From contig JAQUZU010000059.1 of the NCBI GenBank assembly GCA_028691175.1, positions 1-10,517 on the forward strand: a stretch of DNA of 10,517 nt, in the 5' to 3' direction. Under the pieces are notes generated by a model. It searched no databases. It was not told the origin of the DNA and worked only from the letters and a program-made list of their open reading frames with translations. The DNA comes from Candidatus Kapaibacterium sp. Lineage in GTDB: Bacteria > Bacteroidota > Ignavibacteria > Kapaibacteriales > UBA2268. This document shows, piece after piece, positions 1-7,664 of the stretch (the first letter of the stretch is position 1; every line of letters starts with the position of its first letter). Position numbers and translations under genes: made by a program.

Positions 1-164
1 ACAGCGATGCTGACGCCGCCCATACCTTCGTATCTTGCACTCAGATTATTGTGAATATCTCCAATGCCGTACATTGAGTAATTCGATCCACCCTGTGCGA
101 ATGCCGGAGCAACTGCAAACATAGCAAAAGCCGCGAAAGCGATAATTTTTTTCAGTTTATTCAT
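1..164 (-). CDS. PorV/FadL-like outer-membrane protein, N-terminal fragment
   Basis: Only the first 54 codons are inside the window; the gene runs off the low-coordinate edge. The start ATG at 164 overlaps the TAA of the preceding lipoprotein by one base (TAATG), with a good ribosome binding site upstream. Residues 1-23 form a signal peptide: a positive MNKLKK start, a hydrophobic Ala/Phe-rich core and an APAFA cleavage site before Gln24. The mature N-terminus has a YSMYGIGD segment followed by ARYEGMGGVSIAV. This tyrosine/glycine pattern ending in a GMGG turn is typical of FCB-group beta-barrel proteins related to PorV and FadL, where it begins the first strands. The likely location is the outer membrane. 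Substrate and function cannot be told from this fragment. The family call is moderately sure; the secreted, coding nature is strongly supported. Confidence 0.75.
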   Translation of the reverse strand, partial: MNKLKKIIAFAAFAMFAVAPAFAQGGSNYSMYGIGDIHNNLSARYEGMGGVSIA

Positions 165-1483
165 TATTCGTCTCCCTTTCGATTTTTCGCGTCTTTACTG
201 TAGGACGGACGTTTAGAGTATATTATCTTCAATCGCGGACGCAGAGCCGGATCCGGATCGTTCAGCCCGTGAAATACATATCGATCGAGCGTTAAATACT
301 GATAAACTGTCGGCATCTTGGTAAATATCAGGCTGCCTTTGCGTTCCGCCATATAGCGGACAAGATATTCCGCCGCATAAGTAAATAAATTATATTGATA
401 TGTTATGCGATCGTCGAGCCGCGTGCCATACATTATCGGCAAAATCGTATCGCCCGCAACTGCCGAATCGGCACCATGAACACGATACATGCAGCTTATT
501 TGCGGATCGCGAAGCGAGTCCGAGAAATTCGAAATCGTCGATTTATCTATATCAAGCGTCAAAATCAATGCTGCGGAGTGAATTGCAATATCTTCCGGCA
601 AAGACGACAAATCGAAGTCGAGTTCCATTGCATACTGAGCGGCACCCTGCAGGACAAATTCGTCGTCGCTCGGGCGTGGTGCCTTCGAAACCGTGAAGTC
701 CATTGCCGAGTTCAGCGTGATTGTATCCCGCTCGTTATTTTTGTTCAAATAAATTACTTGCAAATTGTTATATTTAATTGTGTCGTCATCGCTTTGCGTA
801 ACGTATTGCCCGGCAAATTTGCGTATTTGATTACAATTTTGATCTGCGACTATCGCGATACCAAGGTTTATATATTTTGTGGTATCAGAACCGTATTTCA
901 GCCATTCTGCAGCAAGTTCTTTGTCAAAATCGACTGTTACGTCGCCGGTTTCCGTCGTCAGCGGAATCACATCGTTAAACGACGCAACCGCTTTCGAATA
1001 GTCGATATAGTCAGCGGGCGAAGTAAACAGAGAATCATACGTCGCAGTTACATGCCACATTTTTTTTACTTTATACATTTTGAACGGAAACGCCGCAAGC
1101 GAGTCGCCCAAGGCATAGCGATGAGTTTTTAACGTAAATTTGCTGGATATAATTCTGTCCGGCGTAATATACGAAAGCGAATCCGGCAAATCCCCGCAGC
1201 GAATAAATCCGGCGGAGTGCATGCCGTTATAATTTCCGACGAGAATACCGCCGGAGTTCAAAATTCCCTCGTTGAATTGAACTATGCGCTGCCCGGTAAT
1301 AAACGGATATTCCAGCGAAGAAACTGCCTGTACCGAAACAGTATCGTACAAAAACGGATACGCGAGTTCCGTCGGCAAATCGTTGCACGCACTAAGTGCG
1401 ATGCAAGCCATAGAAACGAGGCTCAGCAGGGCAGCCTTAGACCTCCTGCCGATAATTTTCATGATTTTTTCAGCACTATTCAT
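164..1483 (-). CDS. Putative outer-envelope lipoprotein, DUF4270-like
   Basis: A 439-residue secreted lipoprotein of unknown function. The N-terminus has a basic region (residues 9-16), a hydrophobic core (about 17-29) and a lipobox Leu30-Ser31-Ala32-Cys33, so lipidation at Cys33 is expected. The mature part is acidic and strand-rich, with alternating hydrophobic residues, a duplicated-looking 'alkyl-strand, Asp-Ser-rich loop' texture, and an ending (RPRLKIIY) that resembles the last strand of DUF4270 or DNRLRE-like jelly-roll domains. No catalytic motif is visible. The chosen start ATG at 1483 overlaps the TAA of glgA by one base; an in-frame Met8 (1462) is an alternative and also keeps the signal peptide. 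In Bacteroidota, DUF4270 lipoproteins are commonly encoded next to a glycogen synthase gene, and that context is the main reason for the family suggestion. CDS certain; family assignment tentative. Confidence 0.85.
   Translation of the reverse strand: MNSAEKIMKIIGRRSKAALLSLVSMACIALSACNDLPTELAYPFLYDTVSVQAVSSLEYPFITGQRIVQFNEGILNSGGILVGNYNGMHSAGFIRCGDLPDSLSYITPDRIISSKFTLKTHRYALGDSLAAFPFKMYKVKKMWHVTATYDSLFTSPADYIDYSKAVASFNDVIPLTTETGDVTVDFDKELAAEWLKYGSDTTKYINLGIAIVADQNCNQIRKFAGQYVTQSDDDTIKYNNLQVIYLNKNNERDTITLNSAMDFTVSKAPRPSDDEFVLQGAAQYAMELDFDLSSLPEDIAIHSAALILTLDIDKSTISNFSDSLRDPQISCMYRVHGADSAVAGDTILPIMYGTRLDDRITYQYNLFTYAAEYLVRYMAERKGSLIFTKMPTVYQYLTLDRYVFHGLNDPDPALRPRLKIIYSKRPSYSKDAKNRKGDE
172..176 (-). 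promoter_or_regulatory. Shine-Dalgarno site for the outer-membrane protein
   Basis: On the minus strand GGGAG lies 7 nt before the ATG at 164. It sits inside the last codons of the upstream lipoprotein gene (Lys-Gly-Asp-Glu-stop). Together with the TAATG stop/start overlap it supports translational coupling and fixes the start at 164. Confidence 0.6.
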
Positions 1484-2961
1484 TAATTAGCGTCTTTAAC
1501 AGAGTTCTGGTAAATTTGAATATACCGCTTTACGGATTCTTTCCAAGAGAAATCTTCCTTCATCAGCCCTTTGGCAAGATCGAGCCACTCGCTGCGCTTG
1601 CCGTAAATATCGAACGCACGTTCTATGGCGTCCATAAGAGCCTCCGGAGTATATTCTTTAAATGTGAAACCGTTTCCGGTCTTATTTTCGGGATTATAAT
1701 CGCGAACAATTTCGCCCAGACCGCCTGTCGATCTGACAACCGGAACTGTACCGTACATCATCGAATACATTGCATTCAGGCCGCACGGTTCCGAGAGACT
1801 CGGCATAAGGTACATATCGCATGCCGCTTCGATATTGTGGGCGAGATTTTCGTCATTTCCGATTTTGAAAGCAAAATTATCGTAATAAATCTTGTAAAGT
1901 TCTTTTACTTCGTGTATATATTTTTGTTCGCCGTCGCCGAGCAAGACGAATTGCATTCCGAGATCTGCAAGCAACGGTATCACGCGAAACAGTAAATCGA
2001 CGCCCTTGTGGTCGGCAAGATTCGTTACCAAGCCCACCAGTGGAGTTTTCGACTTATACTCAAAGCCGAGTTTATCGGCGAGGTTTCGTTTGTTGATTTC
2101 TTTATATTCTTCGAAATCATCAGTCAATTTTTTGAATAGGTACGGGTCTGTTTTCGGATTCCAAGTCAAATCGTCGATGCCGTTCAGGATTCCGCAGAAT
2201 TTATTTTTTTCTTTCAGAACTTCGTTCAGTCCATTCGAAAAATCGGTTCCTTCGAGCACTTCGTCCGCATAAGTCTTCGAAACCGTATTCACATAATCGG
2301 AATATACTATTCCGGCTTTAAGGAAGTTGACTTTTCCGTTATGAATAAAGTTTTCGCGTACGTTTTCCGGCAAATCGAGTTTATCGAAAGTCTCAGCCGG
2401 AAATTCACCCTGGCGAGCAAAATTGTGAATCGTCAAAATAAAACGCGTCTTCTTAAATTTACCCGGGAATAGAATTCGTGCAAAAGCCGCAGTCAGTGCA
2501 GTTTGCCAATCGTTACAGTGGATTACGTCCGGAAACCAATTCAGAACGAGGCATGTCTCTATCGCAGTACGGCAAAAGAACATAAAACGCTCGTCATTTT
2601 CGAAATAGTCTGCTCCGGAACCGGGTTCGCCATAGATGCCCTTTCGAGAATCGAAATAGTCTTGATTGGTGGCAATATACGCCTGGACTTTCGTCCGCGT
2701 ATTGTATATAGACGATGACTTCACCGTGGCAAGTCTGGTTTCCTGCCCGATAGGAATGGGTAAATCGCGCAATCTGTTGATGTCGTGTATCCTGTTTTTG
2801 CGTTCGCTGACAATGCCGTATTTCGGCAAAATGACTCGAATGTCGTGCCCGGCATCTCTGATTGCAAGCGGCAAAGAATACGCGATATCACCGACCCCGC
2901 CGATTTTTGCAAAAGGAAATACTTCGCTCGATACATATAAGATACTAAGTGGTTTAGCCAT
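1483..2961 (-). CDS. glgA: Glycogen/starch synthase, GT5 family
   Basis: A 492-residue, full-length GT5 glucan synthase (GT-B fold), which transfers glucose from ADP- or UDP-glucose to the non-reducing end of an alpha-1,4-glucan in the cytoplasm. The N-terminal domain has the Lys19-containing KIGGVGD loop (KTGGL in E. coli), HCNDWQ at 149-153 and TIHN with His179 at 177-180. It also has the NFLKAGIVYSD segment at 212-222. The C-terminal domain has GILNGID at 257-263, DHKG with Lys319, the catalytic-site EPCGL with Glu391, and YGTVPVVRSTGGLGE at 403-417. Oddities: the position of E. coli Arg300 is Asn314, and the usual PSRFEPCG reads PSLSEPCG. It is the first gene after a 208-bp gap and overlaps the next gene by one base, so it probably heads an operon with the lipoprotein and outer-membrane protein. 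No glgB, glgC or glgP is present. Family assignment is secure; true glycogen synthesis is likely but not proven. Confidence 0.93.
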   Translation of the reverse strand: MAKPLSILYVSSEVFPFAKIGGVGDIAYSLPLAIRDAGHDIRVILPKYGIVSERKNRIHDINRLRDLPIPIGQETRLATVKSSSIYNTRTKVQAYIATNQDYFDSRKGIYGEPGSGADYFENDERFMFFCRTAIETCLVLNWFPDVIHCNDWQTALTAAFARILFPGKFKKTRFILTIHNFARQGEFPAETFDKLDLPENVRENFIHNGKVNFLKAGIVYSDYVNTVSKTYADEVLEGTDFSNGLNEVLKEKNKFCGILNGIDDLTWNPKTDPYLFKKLTDDFEEYKEINKRNLADKLGFEYKSKTPLVGLVTNLADHKGVDLLFRVIPLLADLGMQFVLLGDGEQKYIHEVKELYKIYYDNFAFKIGNDENLAHNIEAACDMYLMPSLSEPCGLNAMYSMMYGTVPVVRSTGGLGEIVRDYNPENKTGNGFTFKEYTPEALMDAIERAFDIYGKRSEWLDLAKGLMKEDFSWKESVKRYIQIYQNSVKDAN

Positions 2962-3001
2962 TTCTCTACCTATTATTGAAAATATACCCGTTGATAAACT
3001 A

Positions 3002-3009
3002 CAAAAATA
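3002..3009 (-). promoter_or_regulatory. Candidate Bacteroidota-type -7 promoter element for glgA
   Basis: The minus strand reads TATTTTTG, an exact match to the TAnnTTTG element of Bacteroidota primary-sigma promoters. At the expected upstream spacing of about 19 nt there is only a T-run (TTTT, against the usual TTTG), so the -33 half is imperfect. It would place a transcript start roughly 35 nt before the glgA ATG. A perfect TATAAT also occurs on the minus strand at 3079-3084, without a good -35. AT-rich DNA makes chance matches common. Confidence 0.35.
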
Positions 3010-3058
3010 ACTAATTTTTTCATAATAAAAAAGGGCTTATTCCACTTTAATTATTTAT

Positions 3059-3077
3059 GAACGGCTCTTCACCGTTC
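3059..3077 (-). repeat. Short perfect inverted repeat upstream of glgA
   Basis: GAACGG and CCGTTC form a 6-bp stem around a 7-nt loop. On the minus strand the stem is followed by ATAAATAATT rather than a clean T-run, so it is a poor intrinsic terminator. It could be a weak terminator of the upstream operon, a 5'-leader hairpin if transcription starts at the TATAAT at 3079-3084, or an operator half-site pair. Sequence alone does not decide between these. Confidence 0.35.
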
Positions 3078-3169
3078 GATTATAAAACTTTACTTCACCA
3101 ATAGAAACGAACGAAATTCAAAAAGGTAACAAAAACGGGCAAAATATTTAATTTTTTGGTCAATTTCAA

Positions 3170-4801
3170 CTAAAAGTCAAGGTACATGAATGTCAATCGC
3201 AGATAATGTTCGTCATTTGTTTGAACGGAGTGATTCAGCGTATAGGAGAATTTCATCGTGAAATCACGGAAAAGTTCGAATCCCCATCCAACGCTTACCG
3301 AGAAGGTTTCCTGCAAGTCGCCGTCCAAGAATTTCACGCGTTCGCTATCCTCCGGCATACGTGTTTTCGCGAAATCTCCACCGACATTTCGCGTCATGTT
3401 ACCGTCTGCATCGTATTCGTTTGCACCGTGCCGGCGATATGCAAGCCGCATTTCAACGGGATATTTTCCGAGTCCGAGCCAATATTGGGCAGTTGCGGAA
3501 TATTCCTCCGAATTAGGCATAAGTCCTATACCGATAAGGCGGTTATCGTTTGCATAATTATTAAGTGAATCAAAGTGCGAAAACATATATGGTTCAATTC
3601 TGGCATATTCCACACCAAAATCCAGCGGGCAATCCGGCGAAAACCATGCGCCGAGATTCCACGCATATTTGTTGCTCCAATAGTCGTTGCCGATTTCGCC
3701 GAAAATTATATCGTCGAGAATAAAACTTCCGCGAAGTTCGATATTCTTGAACGGGCGAACCGTCATATCCACGCCGATCATTGAATTATCGCGATCGCGA
3801 AGTGCGTGCTCCAGCGATTTATAAAAACTCAACGGATTGAGATATTCCAAATCCATATCGCGCTTTGAGTACACTATACTCTCCCATAAGCCGAATTCGC
3901 CCCACGAAGGCTTGACTGCCAAGCGGTGCATGGCGACATATTTTTGAGCAACTACTGCATTGAAGCCGACTTTTATGCTGTCCGAATAAGTAGCAATAAG
4001 CCCGCCGTGCAAGAAGCGGTATTCGAAATTTTTGAATTTCGCTCCAAGTTCAATCGTAGTAAATGCCGGAGCATTCGCCGAAATATATAGCGAATTATTC
4101 ACACCGGAACCCCATAGGCGGGTTTCGCGTCCTATCGTCGCATGGAACCAATCGTATTCCACGGTAACACTCGACTCCGTAAAATCAAAGTCGCTCTTCA
4201 ATTCCGTAAATTTTACGTTCTGCCCGATATGCTTATCGACTAATGCAATCGATTTGTCGCCGGAAAAAATCGCACCGTTCGTAGCCTGCAAGTAATAGCC
4301 GAAATGGCTGCCGAGCGAGCCGTACAAACGAAATCCGATATTTCCATAGAGAACATTTCCGTCGTCCTCGTCAGAAGATTTTGCAATAAAATCTGCCGAA
4401 GCAAGCGGACTAAGAGTTACATTGTTTGCCGAATCTGCGTGATGATATACATATTTCGGATTATCATCGAAAAATCGCGACGAAAGCACCTGCGAAGTGT
4501 CTTTCTCACTATAAAACACGACAAGGTTTTCTTCTTTGACCAATCCGAAATCCTTTTCGAAACGCTCCAATGTCCGCAGATCGTTCGCTGATAGTTGCGA
4601 CACATTCCGGCGAATCGACTTCAGTGCCGACGTAATTTCGGCACGCGAAAGGGGCAACATCGAAGAGGAAAAATGCGGCAATATGCCCTTTGCCTCTGCG
4701 CGCGTCAGATAATTATAGACCGGATTTGCCACCGGAACATTTTCGACCTGTGCAAATGCCGGAGCATAGGCTAACATCATAGCCAAAAGTAATTTTTTCA
4801 T
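3170..4801 (-). CDS. Capsule assembly Wzi-family outer-membrane protein
   Basis: A 543-residue outer-membrane beta-barrel of the Wzi type, a family whose E. coli member binds capsular polysaccharide at the cell surface. Residues 1-17 are a signal peptide ending APAFA before Gln18. A short helical module follows with a VPVANPVY stretch and LPLSRAEI at 49-56, characteristic of this family. The rest is amphipathic beta-strand with many aromatic residues, including IGRETRLWGSG in the middle, and it ends FMYLDF. A C-terminal Phe is the usual signature of barrels handled by the BAM machinery. The preceding export gene stops at 4808; a TTG at 4807 would give two extra residues, but ATG at 4801, directly before two Lys codons and the signal peptide, is preferred. 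It is the last gene of the polysaccharide operon, matching a role in surface retention of the exported polymer. Confidence 0.85.
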   Translation of the reverse strand: MKKLLLAMMLAYAPAFAQVENVPVANPVYNYLTRAEAKGILPHFSSSMLPLSRAEITSALKSIRRNVSQLSANDLRTLERFEKDFGLVKEENLVVFYSEKDTSQVLSSRFFDDNPKYVYHHADSANNVTLSPLASADFIAKSSDEDDGNVLYGNIGFRLYGSLGSHFGYYLQATNGAIFSGDKSIALVDKHIGQNVKFTELKSDFDFTESSVTVEYDWFHATIGRETRLWGSGVNNSLYISANAPAFTTIELGAKFKNFEYRFLHGGLIATYSDSIKVGFNAVVAQKYVAMHRLAVKPSWGEFGLWESIVYSKRDMDLEYLNPLSFYKSLEHALRDRDNSMIGVDMTVRPFKNIELRGSFILDDIIFGEIGNDYWSNKYAWNLGAWFSPDCPLDFGVEYARIEPYMFSHFDSLNNYANDNRLIGIGLMPNSEEYSATAQYWLGLGKYPVEMRLAYRRHGANEYDADGNMTRNVGGDFAKTRMPEDSERVKFLDGDLQETFSVSVGWGFELFRDFTMKFSYTLNHSVQTNDEHYLRLTFMYLDF

Positions 4802-4807
4802 ACGCAA

Positions 4808-6556
4808 TTAGTTTTTAAACAACATCTGATAAACCGACAGCATCAGCGACGCAATCGACACAAAAGCCGTAATAATCAAACTGTAAGTCTGCAGTTGAGT
4901 TCCCGGCGGGTTATCCGGCGAAGTCGGCACATAAATCCGGTCGCCGGCATAGACGAATGTATCTTTGTCGTTATCAGCCCACACACCGGTCGAGCCGCGA
5001 ATAATTCTCGCACGACCTTTTTTTCCGCCTTCGGATACTCCGCCCACACGCTCGAGATACCACTCCAAAGTCTGCCCCGGAACGAAATCCACATAGCCCG
5101 GTTTCTTCACGTAACCAAAGACATACACGTTGTTCGGACATTTCGGAATATTGATATAGTCGCCGGTGCGAATCAAAACATTGTCTGCATCGGAATTATT
5201 AACATATAAGTCGGCGAGATTGCACGAGACAATCGGCGCCAGGTTATTTAGTGCATAACGCGTGCGTGTAGAATCCTCCATCGTAAGATCCGCCACTTTA
5301 TAAAATTCAAAATACGAGTCGTCGAACTTCGAAATATCTGTCGTACCATTGCTGCGATAAATTGTGCCGAGCGGCAAATATGCCGCACTCGTAAATCCGC
5401 CGGCAAGCGTAATCACATCTTTCACGCGTGTCTCGCCCTCGATTATCGGATATGTACCCGGATTATTTACCTCGCCACGCACGGAAACAAAGCCATGCTT
5501 TACGTCACTTTTCTTCGCACCTGCGGATTTCGCTTCAACTGAAATTGTTCCGCCGGCAGCAACTTCGGCATCATTTAAAACACTTCCGTCGGCAGCGATT
5601 TTTATTTCGGTCGTTACCCCGTAAGCATCTGTTAAAATAACATTATCTAAATCTGCATTCGGAGCAAGTCCGCCACTCATTTTTATAATTTCGGAAATTT
5701 TATCTCCCTGCTTCCACGAAACACTTGTCGGCTGCATAACCGCACCAATAACCGTTACATAGCCGTTATCGTCGTTTTCGTAGGGGATAATGATTTTGTC
5801 GTTCTCGGTGATATACGGATCGAATGAAACATCGCCCGTAACGCGTGCTTTTTCGATATCGACATTTTGCGAAGTCCCGTTTTTCTTCACTAGAAAGATA
5901 TTTCGATTAGTGAAATCGCTCTGCGAGGCAAATCCGGTACTACCGAATTTTTTTTCGTTCTTGCGTTTTTTGTTTTTCGCCTGTTCGTAATTAAAGTGCA
6001 AAACCGGCTGAGAACGTTCCGCATCCGTGAGTTGCGAAACAGCTGCAATTGCCGTTGAAACGCGATACGACGCCGGCAGGGAATAAGTTCCCTCAAAGAG
6101 CGTATTTCCCGAAACCGTAATATACACGCGGCGTGGCTTATAGAGCCCGACCGAAACTGCCGCGTTGCTTTGATTTTGCTTAACGCGTTCGATAATCGCT
6201 TTTTTCGCTTCATCGAGCGTCATGTCTTTTATGCTCAATTCGCCTATACGCGGAATATAAACCGAGCATTCCGGCGACACGGTCATAAACTGGGCGCTCG
6301 TCGATACGTTAAAATTATAATAGCTCAGCACGTCGCCGGGACCAATTTTGTAGTGTTCCGGTTCGACCACATCGCCATAAATCATGGTTTCGCTTGTAAG
6401 TGCTTTTTCGGCTGTCAGCGACGATTTCATCTCCTCCTGAAGCAATTTTTCGGTATCAAAAGATGAAAAACCTTTCGTCTGAGCATAACTCGGCAGGGTA
6501 GCGACAAACAGTAACATCGCCACGGCAACATTTTTCAGCAAATCAAATTTCTTCAT
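4808..6556 (-). CDS. Wza-type polysaccharide export protein with SLBB repeats
   Basis: A 582-residue outer-membrane polysaccharide export channel protein. A signal peptide spans residues 1-25, cleaved at SYA before Gln26. The Poly_export domain follows (about 65-140) with the hallmark YKIGPGDVL near 69-77. At least three clear SLBB-type beta-grasp units start near residues 266 (VTVIGAV), 357 (VSVRGEV) and 477 (VYVFGYV), plus a likely first one near 144. Each of the clear ones has a PG/W-then-GG pattern, and GDxIxIP-like closings recur. Residues about 557-578 form a hydrophobic helix matching the C-terminal barrel helix of Wza. There is no Cys at the signal-peptide end, so unlike E. coli Wza it is not predicted to be lipidated. 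The start at 6556 is one base past the wecB stop and puts the signal peptide first; upstream ATG (6577) or TTG (6581-6583) starts would add 7-9 residues. It works with the Wzz-like and Wzi-like proteins encoded nearby. Confidence 0.9.
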   Translation of the reverse strand: MKKFDLLKNVAVAMLLFVATLPSYAQTKGFSSFDTEKLLQEEMKSSLTAEKALTSETMIYGDVVEPEHYKIGPGDVLSYYNFNVSTSAQFMTVSPECSVYIPRIGELSIKDMTLDEAKKAIIERVKQNQSNAAVSVGLYKPRRVYITVSGNTLFEGTYSLPASYRVSTAIAAVSQLTDAERSQPVLHFNYEQAKNKKRKNEKKFGSTGFASQSDFTNRNIFLVKKNGTSQNVDIEKARVTGDVSFDPYITENDKIIIPYENDDNGYVTVIGAVMQPTSVSWKQGDKISEIIKMSGGLAPNADLDNVILTDAYGVTTEIKIAADGSVLNDAEVAAGGTISVEAKSAGAKKSDVKHGFVSVRGEVNNPGTYPIIEGETRVKDVITLAGGFTSAAYLPLGTIYRSNGTTDISKFDDSYFEFYKVADLTMEDSTRTRYALNNLAPIVSCNLADLYVNNSDADNVLIRTGDYINIPKCPNNVYVFGYVKKPGYVDFVPGQTLEWYLERVGGVSEGGKKGRARIIRGSTGVWADNDKDTFVYAGDRIYVPTSPDNPPGTQLQTYSLIITAFVSIASLMLSVYQMLFKN

Positions 6557-6557
6557 A

Positions 6558-7664
6558 TTATATTGATAAGATTTCATTAACAATTATCATACATATTCTT
6601 GTGGCAGTTTTGCCGTCCCAGTTTCCGGGAACAGTTCCTGCACGGCGCGGCTCATTCAGCATGCGGTCAATTGCAGCGATAATATTTTTCTTTTCCGGCA
6701 ATATCAGTTGATTTGTGCCGGACTTAATCGTTATCGGACGTTCGGTCGTTGTACGCAAGGTCAGGCAATGCTTGCTGAGCGCAGTTGTTTCCTCCTGTAT
6801 TCCGCCGGAATCAGTCATGATAAAATCTGCAGATTTCATCAAAGCAAGGAAATCGATATAGCCGAGCGGTTCCAGGAAAATAATATTTTTATTGTCGCGA
6901 ACAATTCCGCCGAGATCGAAATTTTCGATATTCTTCAGCGTGCGCGGATGAATCGGGAAAACAATTTTGCGCGATTTCGACAAGTAATCGAAAACTTCGA
7001 GCAGCATTTTGAGTTGTTCGGGTTCATCTACATTGCTTGGGCGGTGAATCGTCGCAAGTACGTAGGAATTTTCGGTCAAGCCGTTTTTCTCGAGAATTTT
7101 TGAATTTTCGCATTTCGGCAGAGCAAAATGCAGTGAATCAATCATCGTATTACCAACCATGCGGATTTTATCGACCGGAAAATTCTCGCGAGTCAGATTT
7201 TCGACCGCACTCGGCTCCGTTACAAAGCAATATTCGCTAATCGCATCGGTCGCGAGGCGGTTAATTTCCTCCGGCATTTTGCGGTCTCCGCTTCGAAGTC
7301 CGCCCTCAACATGTGCCACCGGAATGCCGAGTTTTACGGCAGTCAATGCAGCGGCAATTGTTGAATTTACATCGCCGACAACAAGCACGAGATCCGGTTT
7401 TTCATCGAGGCAGACTTTTTCAAACGCAATCATCACTTTCGCAGTCTGCTCGGCGTGCGATCCCGATCCGACATTCAGAAAATGAGCCGGCTGCGGCATT
7501 TCCAGATCCTGAAAAAAAGCGTCGCTCATCTTATAGTCATAATGCTGTCCGGTATGAACAATCAAATGCCGAACTTCATTTTTGTACTTTTTAAAGGCAC
7601 GGTCAATCGGTGCCACTTTCATAAAATTCGGACGTGCTCCGACCACTGAAATTACTGTTTTCAT
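6558..7664 (-). CDS. wecB: UDP-N-acetylglucosamine 2-epimerase (non-hydrolysing)
   Basis: A 368-residue cytoplasmic GT-B-fold enzyme that interconverts UDP-GlcNAc and UDP-ManNAc. Motifs run in family order: VVGARPNFMKVAP at 7-19, GDVNST with Asp98, HVEGGLRSGD with Glu120, PEEINR with Glu132/133, ATIHRPSNVD with His207, FPIHPRT at 236-242 and TDSGGIQEE at 284-292. These correspond to the catalytic and UDP-binding residues of bacterial WecB, and the length is normal. The ATG at 7664 overlaps the dehydrogenase TAA by one base, with a GGGAG ribosome site upstream. The adjacent 6-dehydrogenase suggests that UDP-ManNAc made here is oxidised to UDP-ManNAcA, or that both amino-sugar branches feed a single polymer. 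No key residue appears lost. The related WbpI activity (epimerising UDP-GlcNAc3NAcA) cannot be excluded from sequence alone. Confidence 0.92.
   Translation of the reverse strand: MKTVISVVGARPNFMKVAPIDRAFKKYKNEVRHLIVHTGQHYDYKMSDAFFQDLEMPQPAHFLNVGSGSHAEQTAKVMIAFEKVCLDEKPDLVLVVGDVNSTIAAALTAVKLGIPVAHVEGGLRSGDRKMPEEINRLATDAISEYCFVTEPSAVENLTRENFPVDKIRMVGNTMIDSLHFALPKCENSKILEKNGLTENSYVLATIHRPSNVDEPEQLKMLLEVFDYLSKSRKIVFPIHPRTLKNIENFDLGGIVRDNKNIIFLEPLGYIDFLALMKSADFIMTDSGGIQEETTALSKHCLTLRTTTERPITIKSGTNQLILPEKKNIIAAIDRMLNEPRRAGTVPGNWDGKTATRICMIIVNEILSI

Larger units (their letters stand above)
2962..3169. other. AT-rich intergenic gap between the polysaccharide operon and glgA
   Basis: This is the longest non-coding stretch in the window (208 bp). 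It separates the wzi stop from the glgA start. It holds candidate promoter elements on the minus strand and one 6-bp inverted repeat. I see no convincing GC-rich hairpin followed by a T-run just after the wzi stop, so read-through from the upstream operon cannot be excluded. No RNA gene is recognisable. Confidence 0.7.

Noticed and set aside
395..1132. Plus-strand open frame of 245 codons opposite the lipoprotein gene
   Set aside because: It lies entirely antisense to a well-supported gene, its protein is Arg/Cys/Ile-rich with no recognisable domain, and it has the look of a codon-bias shadow.
1439..1450. Very strong AGGAGGT Shine-Dalgarno-like motif inside the lipoprotein signal peptide
   Set aside because: No ATG, GTG or TTG start follows at a usable distance in frame; it arises from the Gly-Arg-Arg-Ser codons.
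3120..3170. Intrinsic terminator right after the wzi-like gene
   Set aside because: Only a weak AT-only CAAAA/TTTTG pairing is visible; there is no GC-rich stem followed by a T-run.
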